From the NCBI RefSeq assembly GCF_011751075.1, contig NZ_JAALLN010000006.1:186001-250000 (forward strand): a stretch of 64,000 bases of DNA, in the 5' to 3' direction. Every line of letters begins with the position of its first letter. The stretch's first letter is position 1. Shown in pieces: positions 1 through 9,661 of the stretch. Position numbers and translations under genes: made by a program. The DNA is from Flavobacterium poyangense (GTDB lineage Bacteria > Bacteroidota > Bacteroidia > Flavobacteriales > Flavobacteriaceae). The notes below the pieces were generated by a model. It was not told the origin of the DNA, did no database searches, and was given only the letters and a program-made list of their open reading frames with translations.

Positions 1-489
1 TAATTGAATATCCAGTATTCCTCCGCCACGCTGTTGCATGTTTTTGGTGATGCTTTGCGTATCTGAGAAAAATTTAGGTTTGATCTGATCGAAGAACGAT
101 TGTAGTTTTTCGGCGTTTCCGTTGAATATAAAATGAACCTGTCCGATTTTCTCCGTATTCAGTACAGTGGCTTTAAATCCGCCACGTGTAGCCCAGTATT
201 TGGCTGCTTTTGAAGCGGCGGCTACGACAGAACTTTCTTCAATAGCCATTGGGATTGTTTTGTACTTTCCGTTGATTAAAAAGTTAGGAGCAATTCCAAG
301 TGGGATGTATAAATTAGTGATGGTATTTTCTATGAATTCATCGTGCAGTTGTTGGAGCTTGTGGTCTGAATTCCAGTAATTTCTTATTATTTTAAGAGCC
401 TCGTCAGGAGTCGAAAAATAAGTGTCAGCAATCCAGTTTATTTTTTCATTTTTGGATAATTTTGAAAATCCGGCAACGGCGTTGTTCAT
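1..489 (-). CDS. Hydroxymethylglutaryl-CoA reductase, class II (partial, C-terminus cut by window edge)
   Basis: Only the first 163 codons are present; the gene continues past position 1. The product converts HMG-CoA and mevalonate with NAD(P)H and in flavobacteria would feed the mevalonate route to isoprenoids. The visible part contains the family stretch PLGIAPNFLINGKY (about residues 63-76) followed by PMAIEESSVVAAASKAAK, the HMG-CoA-binding segment of class II enzymes, then a Gly-rich run (QRGGGI). The start at 489 is the ATG that opens MNNAVAGFSKLS, the normal N-terminus. It is divergent from the S9 peptidase, with 184 bases between the two starts. Only the missing C-terminus limits the call. 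Confidence 0.88.
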   Translation of the reverse strand, partial: MNNAVAGFSKLSKNEKINWIADTYFSTPDEALKIIRNYWNSDHKLQQLHDEFIENTITNLYIPLGIAPNFLINGKYKTIPMAIEESSVVAAASKAAKYWATRGGFKATVLNTEKIGQVHFIFNGNAEKLQSFFDQIKPKFFSDTQSITKNMQQRGGGILDIQL

Positions 490-673
490 TCTCAGTAGAT
501 TAAATTGTAATATTGCGGCAAATATACCAATTTAAGAGCTTTGTTTGCAATCTGTAATTGAAAATTGGAAGTACGCAATCGTTATTTTTTTTAACATTTA
601 ACAGTTGAAATATGCATTATGTTTATTTTTTTTACTAAAATTGGGCTCTTTTTTATATTTTAAAATAATACTA

Positions 674-2845
674 ATGAATACAAATAGAATAACAGTTGTA
701 CTATTGTTGCTGGTTGCTACCGTTTTTGGACAACAAAAAATCACTGTTGAAAATATTTATACCGGAGCTTTTCAGGCCAAAGGAATGGACAAATTGCAAT
801 CCTTAAAAAATACAAATCAGTATACGGTATTGAATGTGGATAGGGCAAATAGAAGCATGGAAATTGACTTATATGATTTTGCTACGCTGAAAAAAGTATC
901 CAATTTAATTGAAACAAAAAATCATCCGGCATTAGCAAACGGAATAGACAGTTATACTTTTGATGCTGCCGAAAAAAAGATTTTAATTGCAATTAATACC
1001 AAAAAGATTTTCCGGCACTCGTTTACCGCAGATTACTTTTTGTACGATATTACTTCCAAATCGCTAACTAAGCTTTTTGATTTTCAGGTTCAGGAACCAA
1101 CTTTTTCTCCGGATGGATCTAAAATCGCTTTCGCTAAAGAAAATAATCTGTATGTATATGATGTTGCTTCCAAAAAAGTAACGACAGTCACGACAGACGG
1201 TAAGAAAAATGCAGTCATTAATGGTATTACCGACTGGGTCTATGAAGAAGAGTTCTCTTTTGTAAGAGCATTTGACTGGAGTGCAGACAGTAAAAAACTG
1301 GCTTATATTCGTTTTGACGAAAGTGCAGTACCTGAGTTTTCAATGTCTATGTTTCACAAAGACCTCTATCCGAAAATTGAAACGTTTAAATACCCGAAAC
1401 CGGGAGAGAAAAATTCAGTAGTCTCTTTACATATTTATGATGCCGTAGCAAACGCTACCAAAAAAGTAGATCTTGGAAATTATAATGATTTTTATATCCC
1501 AAGGTTAAAATGGACAAATGATGCTAATGTATTGTCTGCACAAGTTTTAAATCGCCATCAGGACAATCTGGATCTTTTATTTGTTGATGGAACAACCGCT
1601 GCTGCAAAAGTGGTTTTGAATGAAAAAGACAAAGCTTATGTTGATATTACAGATAATCTGACCTTTTTAAAAGACAACAGTTTTATCTGGACAAGCGAAA
1701 CAGACGGATTTAATCATATTTATCTGTATGACAAAACCGGAAAATTAAAAAATCAGGTTACAAAAGGAAACTGGGAAGTAACATCTTACTACGGTTTCGA
1801 CGAAAAAACAAAAACTATTTTCTATCAATCTACAGAGAATGGTTCTATAAACAGAGCAATCTACCGCATCTCATTAGACGGAAAAAACAAAACAGCTCTG
1901 GCTAAAACTACAGGAACAAACGCGGCGACTTTCAGTCCAAATTTCCAGTACTTTATCAATACTTTCTCTAGCGCAGTTCAGCCAACTACCTATACTTTAA
2001 ACGAAGCGAAAACGGGTAAAGAAATTCAGGTGATCGAAAACAACAAAGCCCTTTCTGATAAATTAGTGGCGTACAACTTGCCGGCTAAAGAATTCTTTGT
2101 TTTAAAAACAGCAAAAGGAAACGAGTTAAATACATGGATTTTAAAACCAAAAGATTTTGATCCTTCAAAAAAATACCCGGTTTTTATGTACCAGTATTCC
2201 GGTCCGGGTTCACAACAGGTAAATAATGACTGGAACAATAAAGACGATTATTGGTTTATGTCTCTGACTCAGCAAGGATATATTGTAGTTTGTGTTGATG
2301 GTAGAGGTACCGGTTTTAAAGGTGCTGACTTCAAAAAAGTAACACAAAAAGAATTAGGAAAATACGAAGTAGAAGATCAAATCGATGCGGCAAAAGTACT
2401 TGCAACTTATCCGTATGTTGATGCTTCAAGAATCGGAATCTTCGGATGGAGCTATGGAGGATTTATGGCTGCAAATTGTATTTTTCAGGGGAATGATGTT
2501 TTCAAAATGGCCATTGCTGTTGCTCCGGTAACCAACTGGCGTTTTTATGATAGTGTGTATACAGAAAGATACCTGCAAACTCCTCAGGAAAATGCAAGTG
2601 GTTACGATCTGAATTCACCAATTAATTATGTAGATAAATTAAAAGGAAAGTTTTTGTTGATACACGGATCAGGTGACGACAATGTGCATCTGCAAAACTC
2701 AATGCAAATGATGGAAGCATTAATCCAGGCGGGTAAAGAATTTGATTCTGAAATCTATCCGGATAAAGACCATCATATTCTCGGAACAAAAACGAGAATT
2801 CACCTTTTTACCAGAATGACTAATTTTATCAAAGAAAATTTATAG
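674..2845 (+). CDS. Secreted S9 family prolyl oligopeptidase (dipeptidyl peptidase IV-like)
   Basis: A serine exopeptidase that should release di- or tripeptides from proline-containing peptides outside the cytoplasm. The protein has 723 residues. A longer reading exists from a TTG at 605, but the ATG at 674 gives a clean signal peptide (MNTNRITVVLLLLVATVFGQ), so I use it. The N-terminal half is the DPP IV beta-propeller domain; the C-terminal half is an alpha/beta hydrolase with nucleophile Ser593 in GWSYGG, Asp668 in GSGDDNVH and His700 in DKDHH, a complete triad. The DWVYEEEF stretch matches the Glu pair that binds the free peptide N-terminus in DPP IV. Three peptide transporters follow at once, starting 37 bases downstream, which fits a role in peptide feeding. 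DPP IV versus prolyl tripeptidyl peptidase cannot be decided by reading. Confidence 0.9.
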   Translation: MNTNRITVVLLLLVATVFGQQKITVENIYTGAFQAKGMDKLQSLKNTNQYTVLNVDRANRSMEIDLYDFATLKKVSNLIETKNHPALANGIDSYTFDAAEKKILIAINTKKIFRHSFTADYFLYDITSKSLTKLFDFQVQEPTFSPDGSKIAFAKENNLYVYDVASKKVTTVTTDGKKNAVINGITDWVYEEEFSFVRAFDWSADSKKLAYIRFDESAVPEFSMSMFHKDLYPKIETFKYPKPGEKNSVVSLHIYDAVANATKKVDLGNYNDFYIPRLKWTNDANVLSAQVLNRHQDNLDLLFVDGTTAAAKVVLNEKDKAYVDITDNLTFLKDNSFIWTSETDGFNHIYLYDKTGKLKNQVTKGNWEVTSYYGFDEKTKTIFYQSTENGSINRAIYRISLDGKNKTALAKTTGTNAATFSPNFQYFINTFSSAVQPTTYTLNEAKTGKEIQVIENNKALSDKLVAYNLPAKEFFVLKTAKGNELNTWILKPKDFDPSKKYPVFMYQYSGPGSQQVNNDWNNKDDYWFMSLTQQGYIVVCVDGRGTGFKGADFKKVTQKELGKYEVEDQIDAAKVLATYPYVDASRIGIFGWSYGGFMAANCIFQGNDVFKMAIAVAPVTNWRFYDSVYTERYLQTPQENASGYDLNSPINYVDKLKGKFLLIHGSGDDNVHLQNSMQMMEALIQAGKEFDSEIYPDKDHHILGTKTRIHLFTRMTNFIKENL

Positions 2846-2882
2846 AACAACTTTATAACCTTAAAAATAAATAACAAATAAT

Positions 2883-4559
2883 ATGGGAGAGAAACAAGTA
2901 AAATCGGCGCATCCAAAAGGGCTTTGGGTACTGTTTGGAACGGAGATGTGGGAGCGGTTCAATTTTTATGGAATGCGAGCTTTATTGACTTTATTTCTTG
3001 TTAACTCATTATTAATGAAGGAAGAAGAAGCCTCATTGATTTATGGTGGGTTTCTTGGTCTTTGTTATTTAACTCCGATGTTGGGAGGTTTTATTTCCGA
3101 TCGTTTTTTAGGAAACAGAAATTGTATTTTATTAGGCGGATTATTGATGGCAATTGGACAATTGCTGTTGTTTACAAGTGGTAGTGTTTTTGAAGATAAT
3201 CTGTCTTTGGCTAAAACAATCATGTACACGGCTTTGGGAATCATTGTGTTCGGTAACGGATTCTTCAAACCAAATATCTCAAGTATGGTGGGAAGTTTGT
3301 ATCCGAAGCAAGAGAAAACAAAACTGGATACCGCTTTTACTATTTTTTACATGGGAATCAATATGGGAGCCTTCTTAGGGCAGTCTATTTGTCCGTTGTT
3401 AGGAGATGTAAGAGATAGTGGGGGAATTAGAGACATTCACGCTTTCAAATGGGGATTCTTAGCTGCTTCAGGTGCTATGCTTGCCGGAACAGTTCTTTTT
3501 TACTTCCTGAAAAATAAATACGTAGTAACTCCGGAAGGAAAACCATTAGGAGGTTTACCATCTAAAAATGAGGCTTCAGATTTTGAAGAAGGAGAAGCAC
3601 AAAAAGCTAATTTCTCTTCTACAGCATTAATTGGAGCCGGAATTGCCTTTTTAGTTTTAGGAGCTATTTTTCACTATGTTTTCGGACAAAATTTAATTTA
3701 TACCTTAATCTATTCCAGCGGTTTATCTTTGGCCGGATTGATTATTTCAGATACTTCTTTAACAAAAATCGAAAGAGACAGAATTATTGTAATTTATATC
3801 GTTTCGTTTTTTATTATCTTCTTTTGGGCCGCCTTCGAACAGGCCGGATCTTCATTGACTTTTATTGCTGATAATCAAACAGACAGAAATTTCTTTGGCT
3901 GGCAAATGCCTCCGTCAATGGTTCAGATTTTCAACGGATTGTTTGTTGTTGTAATGGCAGTTCCTTTTAGTATACTATGGGATACTTTGAGAGCAAAAGA
4001 CAAAGAACCAATTTCACCGGTTAAGTTGGCTTTTGGTTTGGTGATTATTACGATAAGCTTTTTTATGATTGCAACTCAGGTTTCTTACATCGGAACTTCA
4101 GGTTTGTTATTGGTAAAATGGTTGATTTTATTGTATTTCCTAAACACTTGTGCGGAGTTATGTTTATCTCCAATCGGATTGTCATTGGTGGGTAAATTAT
4201 CACCAAAACGTTTTGCTTCTTTATTGTATGGGGTATTTTTCTTGTCTAATGCATCAGGTTATGCTTTAGGAGGAACTTTGGGTTCTATCTTGCCTGCAAC
4301 AGGAGATAAGTACAAAAAAGCACAAGAATTGGGGATTGACTTACAAGCGGTTTTGGATAAAAAAATCACACTAACTCCGGCGCAGTTAGAATTATTAGAC
4401 AAGCACCAGATTAGTGATCATTATCCAGATTTTGCAGGATTCATAATCCATAATTTATACGAGTTTTTCATGGTATTTGTTGTTCTTACAGGTATCGCTG
4501 CAATTGTATTGTTTGCATTGACTCCATTTTTGAAAAAAATGATGCACGGTGTTAGATAA
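2883..4559 (+). CDS. POT/PTR family proton-coupled peptide transporter (first of three)
   Basis: An inner-membrane proton-driven importer of di- and tripeptides, 558 residues with the many hydrophobic helices of the major facilitator fold. Helix 1 carries EMWERFNFYGM (about residues 21-31), the ExxERFxYY signature of the family. The second signature lies in FYMGINMGAFLGQSICP, and helix 7 has the usual FEQAGSSL with its glutamate. It starts 37 bases after the S9 peptidase and probably shares its transcript. A strong hairpin follows the gene. A charged loop (about residues 215-240) matches the central linker of bacterial POTs. Confidence 0.9.
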   Translation: MGEKQVKSAHPKGLWVLFGTEMWERFNFYGMRALLTLFLVNSLLMKEEEASLIYGGFLGLCYLTPMLGGFISDRFLGNRNCILLGGLLMAIGQLLLFTSGSVFEDNLSLAKTIMYTALGIIVFGNGFFKPNISSMVGSLYPKQEKTKLDTAFTIFYMGINMGAFLGQSICPLLGDVRDSGGIRDIHAFKWGFLAASGAMLAGTVLFYFLKNKYVVTPEGKPLGGLPSKNEASDFEEGEAQKANFSSTALIGAGIAFLVLGAIFHYVFGQNLIYTLIYSSGLSLAGLIISDTSLTKIERDRIIVIYIVSFFIIFFWAAFEQAGSSLTFIADNQTDRNFFGWQMPPSMVQIFNGLFVVVMAVPFSILWDTLRAKDKEPISPVKLAFGLVIITISFFMIATQVSYIGTSGLLLVKWLILLYFLNTCAELCLSPIGLSLVGKLSPKRFASLLYGVFFLSNASGYALGGTLGSILPATGDKYKKAQELGIDLQAVLDKKITLTPAQLELLDKHQISDHYPDFAGFIIHNLYEFFMVFVVLTGIAAIVLFALTPFLKKMMHGVR

Positions 4560-4580
4560 ATCATTGTCATAGATATATAG

Positions 4581-4616
4581 AAAATTACCTGCAGGTTTCG
4601 GCTTGCAGGTAATTTT
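4581..4616. terminator. Hairpin between first and second POT genes
   Basis: A near-perfect inverted repeat with 13-base arms (4581-4593 and 4604-4616) and a short loop. The A run on one side and T run on the other let it act in either direction. On the + strand it could reduce read-through from the peptidase/POT1 unit into the next transporter. Confidence 0.6.
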
Positions 4617-4637
4617 AATTTTAAAGAGTTTACAGTT

Positions 4638-6296
4638 ATGTGGAAAAAACATCCAAAAGCATTGCCTTTTTTGTTTCTGTCTGAAATGTGGGAGCGTTTT
4701 GGTTATTATTTAATGATCGGAATTTTTACTTTATATCTAAAAGATGTAAAAACCGGTTTTGCAATGACAGAGAAAGAAGCCTCTGATTTATACGGGACTT
4801 TTATAGCATTAGTTTTTTTGACACCTTTTATAGGCGGACTGATTGCTGACAGGTATTTGGGATATAGAAAGTCTGTTGTTCTGGGCGGAATTTTAATGGG
4901 GATTGGTTACTTCTTAATTGGAATACATGATCTGACAATGCTTTATATCGCCATGACTTTGATAATTGTTGGGAATGGCTTTTTTAAACCAAATATTTCC
5001 ACTTTACTGGGGAGTTTTTACTCTAAAGAAGAGTATCAGGATAAAAAAGATGAAGGCTACAATATTTTCTATATGGGAATTAATGTTGGTGGTTTTATCT
5101 GTAATTTCTTCGGTGCTGCCCTGCAAATCCTTTTGGGATGGCATTGGGCATTTATGGCTGCAGGAGTAGGGATGTTTATTGGTGTTATAGTGTTTTTATT
5201 GGGGACTAAACATTATGTAGGCTATGACCAGAAAAAAGGGATACAAGAAGGAGATATGCCATTTTATAAAATTATACTTTTTATCCTGTTGCCTTCATTT
5301 GTTTTTGGTGCAATTGGCTGGATGATAAAAGGAGTGGCTTCAGATGCCAATGCAGATAGTGCTATCTTTGGTTCAGACAGTACAGATGCTTTTATTTTTG
5401 CCTGTATTCCGATAGTTATCTTTTACGGATCTCTTTATTTTAAAGCAAAAACAGAGGATAAACGATCCATAGGTGCTTTATTGGCTATTTTTGGAGTGGT
5501 GATTTTATTTTGGGCCGTCTTCAAACTTAACGGTTCTGCCCTTACGACCTGGGCAGATCGATATACTGACAGAGAAGTAACGGGAACATCCGGTAAGGTG
5601 ATTGCGAAGCTAAAACTGGCAAAAGAGGTCGAGTATAAAATGGACTCTACTGAACTGTACGATAAACAGTTTCGTTTGCAAAAAGTAAACGGAGTGGTTA
5701 AGAAAGAAGTAAATTATCCTTTATATTTTAGAAATGTTGCTCCGGACAAATTACCGGAAGAAGGTGCCAAGGTGCATCTTTGGGCCACCAATTTAAGTCA
5801 GTCTATTAATCCGGCCTGGGTTGTTATACTAACACCTTTGGTTGTCGCATTTTTCTCTTTTTTACGATTGCGAAAAAAAGAACCTTCAACGCCTACAAAA
5901 ATTGCTTTTGGTTTACTGATTTCAGCATTGTCTGTTCTGGTAATGATAGCTGCCGTAAAAATTGGAGGTAACGGAACAGAGAAAGTTAGCGCCTGGTGGC
6001 TGGTAGCCAATTATGGTATCATAACAATTGGAGAATTGTTTTTAAGTCCGATGGGACTATCGGTGGTTTCTAAACTGAGCCCGGCTAATATAACTTCTTT
6101 AATGATGGGAGGTTGGTTTTTATCAACTTCTATCGGAAATAAGTTAAGCGGAGTTTTGGCCAGTATGTGGGATACTTACGACAATAAAGTCAACTTTTTT
6201 TGGATAAATTTTGCACTGTTAATGTTTGCAACTGTATTGATGTTTGCTTTGCTAAAGCAACTTAACAAAGTGATGAAAGAAAGAGGAATTAATTAA
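4638..6296 (+). CDS. POT/PTR family transporter, divergent member with an extra loop
   Basis: A 552-residue major-facilitator protein of the POT family. The helix 1 signature SEMWERFGYYLM (about residues 16-27) is intact, and so is FYMGINVGGF. Two things differ from its neighbours. The helix 7 motif FEQ.GSS reads FKLNGSA, so the conserved glutamate is gone. About 70 mainly polar residues (from DREVTGTSG to VHLWATNLSQ) are inserted before the next helix. It could carry a different peptide class or couple protons differently. It lies after a hairpin and 14 bases before the third POT gene. Confidence 0.85.
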   Translation: MWKKHPKALPFLFLSEMWERFGYYLMIGIFTLYLKDVKTGFAMTEKEASDLYGTFIALVFLTPFIGGLIADRYLGYRKSVVLGGILMGIGYFLIGIHDLTMLYIAMTLIIVGNGFFKPNISTLLGSFYSKEEYQDKKDEGYNIFYMGINVGGFICNFFGAALQILLGWHWAFMAAGVGMFIGVIVFLLGTKHYVGYDQKKGIQEGDMPFYKIILFILLPSFVFGAIGWMIKGVASDANADSAIFGSDSTDAFIFACIPIVIFYGSLYFKAKTEDKRSIGALLAIFGVVILFWAVFKLNGSALTTWADRYTDREVTGTSGKVIAKLKLAKEVEYKMDSTELYDKQFRLQKVNGVVKKEVNYPLYFRNVAPDKLPEEGAKVHLWATNLSQSINPAWVVILTPLVVAFFSFLRLRKKEPSTPTKIAFGLLISALSVLVMIAAVKIGGNGTEKVSAWWLVANYGIITIGELFLSPMGLSVVSKLSPANITSLMMGGWFLSTSIGNKLSGVLASMWDTYDNKVNFFWINFALLMFATVLMFALLKQLNKVMKERGIN

Positions 6297-6310
6297 TTAT
6301 TTATAAATAA

Positions 6311-7795
6311 ATGGAGCAAAAGGTCACTTTAGAACAAATACAGAATTTTGAAGGCAAGTACCCAAAGCAATTGTGGTACTTGTTTTTGGTTGAAATGTGG
6401 GAGCGCTTCTGCTTCTACGGAATGAGAGGGGTTTTGGCGTTTTTTATGGTAGACCAATTAGGTTTATTGGAGGGAAAAGCCAATTTGCAGTACGGAGCCA
6501 TTCAGGCTTTTGTTTATGCTTTTACGTTTATTGGAGGAATTTTCGCCGACAAAATTTTAGGATTTAAAAAATCATTACTGTTCGGAGGAATAATAATGAT
6601 TTTAGGAAACTTGCTTATTGCGGTTTCGCCCCATGATTTTTTCTATTATGGGATAACATTATCGATTATCGGAACGGGTTTTTTTAAGCCCAACGTGTCT
6701 TCGATGGTAGGAGAGTTGTATCATGAAAACGATGGTAGAAGAGACGCCGGATACGGAATGTTTTATGCCGGAATCAATATTGGCGGAATGTTAGGAGGAG
6801 CGATTCCTATTTATCTGGGGAAAAATTACTCCTGGAGCCTATGCTTCCTGTCTGCTGCCATTGTGATGGTTATTGGGGTTATTACATTTCTTTTGACCAA
6901 AAAACATTTGGCACCAATAGGGAATTCACCTCTTGAAAACCACACGCCTAAAAAACGTAATCTTTATGAAATCGCAGTATACGTAGGTTCATTAGTAGTA
7001 ATACCATTGGTATATATCATGGTAATCAACTCTGATTTTACAGAATACTTTATGTACACTATAGGCGCTGTTGCCTTGTTGTATTTTTTATTCGAATTAT
7101 TGCGAATTAAAGACCGTAACCAACAATATAAATTATTGGCCGCATTTGTTTTTATCTTCGGTTATTTTATGTTTATGGCTATTTCGGAGCAATCAGGTGG
7201 TTCCTTGTCTTTGTTTGCAAAGGACAATCTGTCTGATAAATTGTTGTTTTTTAGTATTGATCCCAATGTGGTTAACAATAGTATCAACTCTTTGTATGTG
7301 ATTATCTTTAGTCCGCTTGTCGGATTGCTTTGGATCTTTTTGTACAAAAGAAAAATAGAGCCCAATACCGTTATTAAATTTGGATTTTCTTTTATCCTTT
7401 TAGCTATCGGTTTCTTTATTTTTTACAGTGCCAGATTTTTTGTAGACGAAAAAGGTTTAAGCTCGTTAGACGTGTTTGCGTTCGGATACCTGATCTACAC
7501 CTTAGGAGAATTGTGCATCGGACCAATCGGAATGTCGGTAATTACCAAATTGTCACCAAAAAGATTATTTGGTATGATGATGGGATTGTGGTTTTTATCA
7601 AGTGCATTTGGTCAGTTTGCTGCCGGGAAGCTGGGGTCGGAAATGTCTAATGCCAATACCGGAACAACCTTAATGTCTAAGCTTATTGCGTATACAGACG
7701 GATACTACCAATTGGCAATCTACTCGTTAATTGCCGGTATCGTTTTAATCGTGACGACACCATTAATTAGAAAATTAATGCAAGAAGTAAAGTAG
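6311..7795 (+). CDS. POT/PTR family proton-coupled peptide transporter (third of three)
   Basis: A 494-residue inner-membrane peptide/proton symporter. It has EMWERFCFYGM (about residues 28-38), the second POT signature FYAGINIGGMLGG, and helix 7 SEQSGGSL with the conserved glutamate. The N-terminus carries about 25 soluble residues before the first helix. It starts 14 bases after the second POT gene, so those two are almost certainly co-transcribed. The three copies are clearly divergent in sequence, so this is an old tandem expansion. Confidence 0.89.
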   Translation: MEQKVTLEQIQNFEGKYPKQLWYLFLVEMWERFCFYGMRGVLAFFMVDQLGLLEGKANLQYGAIQAFVYAFTFIGGIFADKILGFKKSLLFGGIIMILGNLLIAVSPHDFFYYGITLSIIGTGFFKPNVSSMVGELYHENDGRRDAGYGMFYAGINIGGMLGGAIPIYLGKNYSWSLCFLSAAIVMVIGVITFLLTKKHLAPIGNSPLENHTPKKRNLYEIAVYVGSLVVIPLVYIMVINSDFTEYFMYTIGAVALLYFLFELLRIKDRNQQYKLLAAFVFIFGYFMFMAISEQSGGSLSLFAKDNLSDKLLFFSIDPNVVNNSINSLYVIIFSPLVGLLWIFLYKRKIEPNTVIKFGFSFILLAIGFFIFYSARFFVDEKGLSSLDVFAFGYLIYTLGELCIGPIGMSVITKLSPKRLFGMMMGLWFLSSAFGQFAAGKLGSEMSNANTGTTLMSKLIAYTDGYYQLAIYSLIAGIVLIVTTPLIRKLMQEVK

Positions 7796-7803
7796 ATGAC
7801 ATT

Positions 7804-7830
7804 TTGCAAGGCAAATTTTGTTTAAATTTG
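7804..7830 (+). promoter_or_regulatory. Candidate flavobacterial promoter before the thioredoxin-like gene
   Basis: TTG at 7804-7806 and TAAATTTG at 7823-7830, which fits the -7 consensus TAnnTTTG exactly. The 16-base spacer is one short of the usual 17-19. It begins just after the third POT stop codon and leaves a short leader before the ATG at 7848, suggesting separate expression of the downstream gene. Confidence 0.4.
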
Positions 7831-7847
7831 ATATAAAAATAAACAAC

Positions 7848-8315
7848 ATGAAAAAAATATTTGTAATAGCTTTCTTTTTGGTTGGCGCATTGGCGACGCA
7901 AGCCCAGGAACTGAAATGGTATACCGATGTAAAAGAAGCCATCGCTATAAGTAATAAAGAAAAAAAACCGATGCTGCTGTTTTTTACCGGTAGCGATTGG
8001 TGCGGCTGGTGTATCCGACTGCAAAATGAAGTTCTAAAAACAGCTGAATTTTCAAAATGGGCGAGCCAGAACGTTGTTTTAGTAGAGTTAGATTACCCAA
8101 GAAGAACACCGCAAACCCCGGAATTAAAAAGCCAGAATAACGAATTGCAACAAGCCTTTGGCATACAAGGTTTCCCGACGATTTATTTTTCCAGTGCCGA
8201 ATCTAAAGATGGAAAGATCAACTTTAAAGGTCTTGGTTCTACCGGTTATGTTGCCGGAGGCCCGACGGCCTGGTTGGCTGTTGCTGATGGGATTGTGCAT
8301 CCTAAGAAATCGTAA
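7848..8315 (+). CDS. Secreted thioredoxin-fold protein with WCGWC active site
   Basis: A 155-residue exported thioredoxin-like protein, probably a periplasmic thiol-disulfide oxidoreductase. The ATG at 7848 gives a signal peptide ending at TQAQ (about residue 20); an upstream start at 7818 would put ten charged residues before it and is less likely. The active site is SDWCGWC with Cys52 and Cys55, and the cis-proline motif is GFPTIYF. The C-terminus has a family-specific tail (GYVAGGPTAWLAVADGIVHP) that recurs in a decayed copy at 9662-9935 and, more loosely, in the Cys-less relative at 12316. The partner substrate is not visible. It is convergent with the tail-fibre-like gene at 8473. Confidence 0.83.
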   Translation: MKKIFVIAFFLVGALATQAQELKWYTDVKEAIAISNKEKKPMLLFFTGSDWCGWCIRLQNEVLKTAEFSKWASQNVVLVELDYPRRTPQTPELKSQNNELQQAFGIQGFPTIYFSSAESKDGKINFKGLGSTGYVAGGPTAWLAVADGIVHPKKS

Positions 8316-8343
8316 TTTTTTTGTTGTATTCGGTAAATAATAC

Positions 8344-8389
8344 AAAAAAAAAAGGAGCGAAAATCTAGAGATTTTCGCTCCTTTTTTTT
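8344..8389. terminator. Bidirectional terminator, copy 1
   Basis: A long inverted repeat (AAAGGAGCGAAAATC and its complement) flanked by an A run on the left and a T run on the right. It lies between the convergent thioredoxin-like gene and the tail-fibre-like gene, and serves both. A mutated copy occurs at 9967. Confidence 0.8.
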
Positions 8390-8472
8390 GATTTTTCTTT
8401 CAGGATTTCTATAATTATTTAAATTCTTTTGCGGGAATTTACTTTTTAAGCTATTATGCTTTTTGTTTTTGT

Positions 8473-9423
8473 CTAAAAGGTATGCCAAGTGTCGTTTTTT
8501 TGGCACACAAAACGAACCGTTTGCCCTCTTGGAATTTCGAAACCATATTGATATAAAACACCATTCACATAAAAATCAGCACCAGAATCATTTAGGTTTA
8601 CCTTACAAACAGCACTGCTGTTATTATTCTTTATAGTATACACTGTACCACTAGTAATATTTACGTTATACACTGAACCACTAAAGGTCTTATTTGTACA
8701 AGAAAAAGTGATAAAATTCGCCCCCGGCCCTGTGTAATTTGATACAATAAAAATGTCTTGACTGTATGTATTATTTATATATTGATTAGAAGATATTTCT
8801 GACAGTAATGCTTTACTTTTCCAAACAATATTACCATTTTCAGCTGCTTTTGCTACTTGGCCAGTTTCAGGAGCAACACCATCAGTACCATTTGCAATGG
8901 AAGCAGAGGTTAAGACCGTTTTTCCCGTAGTTGCATTAATCATTAACGCATCACTAGAGGTGTTGGAAGACCAAATTTTAAATAAACCACCCTGATTATA
9001 GAGACTAAAATAAGGACTGTTTGTTTTAGAATTCGGATATTTTAGAAGCATTTGATAGTTCAGGTCAATTTGTTTTACATCGGAAATTGAATTATTTTTC
9101 ATGTCCAAATCTTTCGTAGCAGTATGGTCTCCTAAATTGTCGTTTCCTCCTCCTCCGCTGGACCAACTTGTTCCATCGAATACTTCCAGTTTTTTTGTAT
9201 CCGTATTATAAACGATTAAACCGTTTGCAGGAGTGGTAATAGCATCTCTTTGTACAGTCGTCATTCTGGGCGGTAAAAAGCCTTTTGTGCTAGATGCCAC
9301 TTCCAGAACGGCAGTTTTGTTTATCTCTGTGGGATTGTCCCCTATTTTTTGTACCGTTTGTGCCTGAGTGATAGAGCAGGCTAGAAAAGCAAATGTTATT
9401 GCTGTTATAATTTTACGCATCAT
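8473..9423 (-). CDS. Secreted tail-fibre-like protein with GFLPPRMT motif, copy 1
   Basis: Function unknown. The 316-residue product has a signal peptide (through about ITQAQ, residue 22). It then has the stretch TKGFLPPRMTTVQRDAI..PANGLIVYNTDTKKLEVFDGTSW (about residues 46-92), a module common in Bacteroidota surface proteins and resembling phage tail or fibre proteins. The middle is Asn/Ser/Thr-rich. The end (YTIKNNN....YVNGVLYQYGFEIPRGQTVRFVCQKNDTWHTF) is a beta-rich module like tail-fibre tips. I see no type IX C-terminal sorting domain. The first roughly 65 codons are almost identical to the gene at 10111-11067, while the C-termini differ. A start one codon later (MRKI, 9420) is equally possible. 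Confidence 0.7.
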   Translation of the reverse strand: MMRKIITAITFAFLACSITQAQTVQKIGDNPTEINKTAVLEVASSTKGFLPPRMTTVQRDAITTPANGLIVYNTDTKKLEVFDGTSWSSGGGGNDNLGDHTATKDLDMKNNSISDVKQIDLNYQMLLKYPNSKTNSPYFSLYNQGGLFKIWSSNTSSDALMINATTGKTVLTSASIANGTDGVAPETGQVAKAAENGNIVWKSKALLSEISSNQYINNTYSQDIFIVSNYTGPGANFITFSCTNKTFSGSVYNVNITSGTVYTIKNNNSSAVCKVNLNDSGADFYVNGVLYQYGFEIPRGQTVRFVCQKNDTWHTF

Positions 9424-9661
9424 AAAAATTTTGTTTGATAAATATTATATGCAAATAGAATTATTTTGAGTGTTTTACTGATCAATGAATATAGGAGTGT
9501 TTGTTTTAAATTTATGAATGAAAAACCTTATATTAAATCTGGTAAAATGTTTTTATGTATGTTATACCAGTGTCAGTTGGAGATCGGGAAATAAAAAAAT
9601 CAGTTTTTAGTTTCACCTGTGTAGCAAATCCTTTTTGTCGGGGTCGGAAAATAAACATTGT
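9424..9661. other. Upstream region of tail-fibre-like copy 1, no gene seen
   Basis: AT-rich spacer between the tail-fibre-like gene and the thioredoxin pseudogene. Part of it (about 9484-9525) resembles the sequence upstream of the copy 2 gene (about 11130-11165), as expected if promoter and gene were duplicated together. I find no open frame. Confidence 0.5.
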
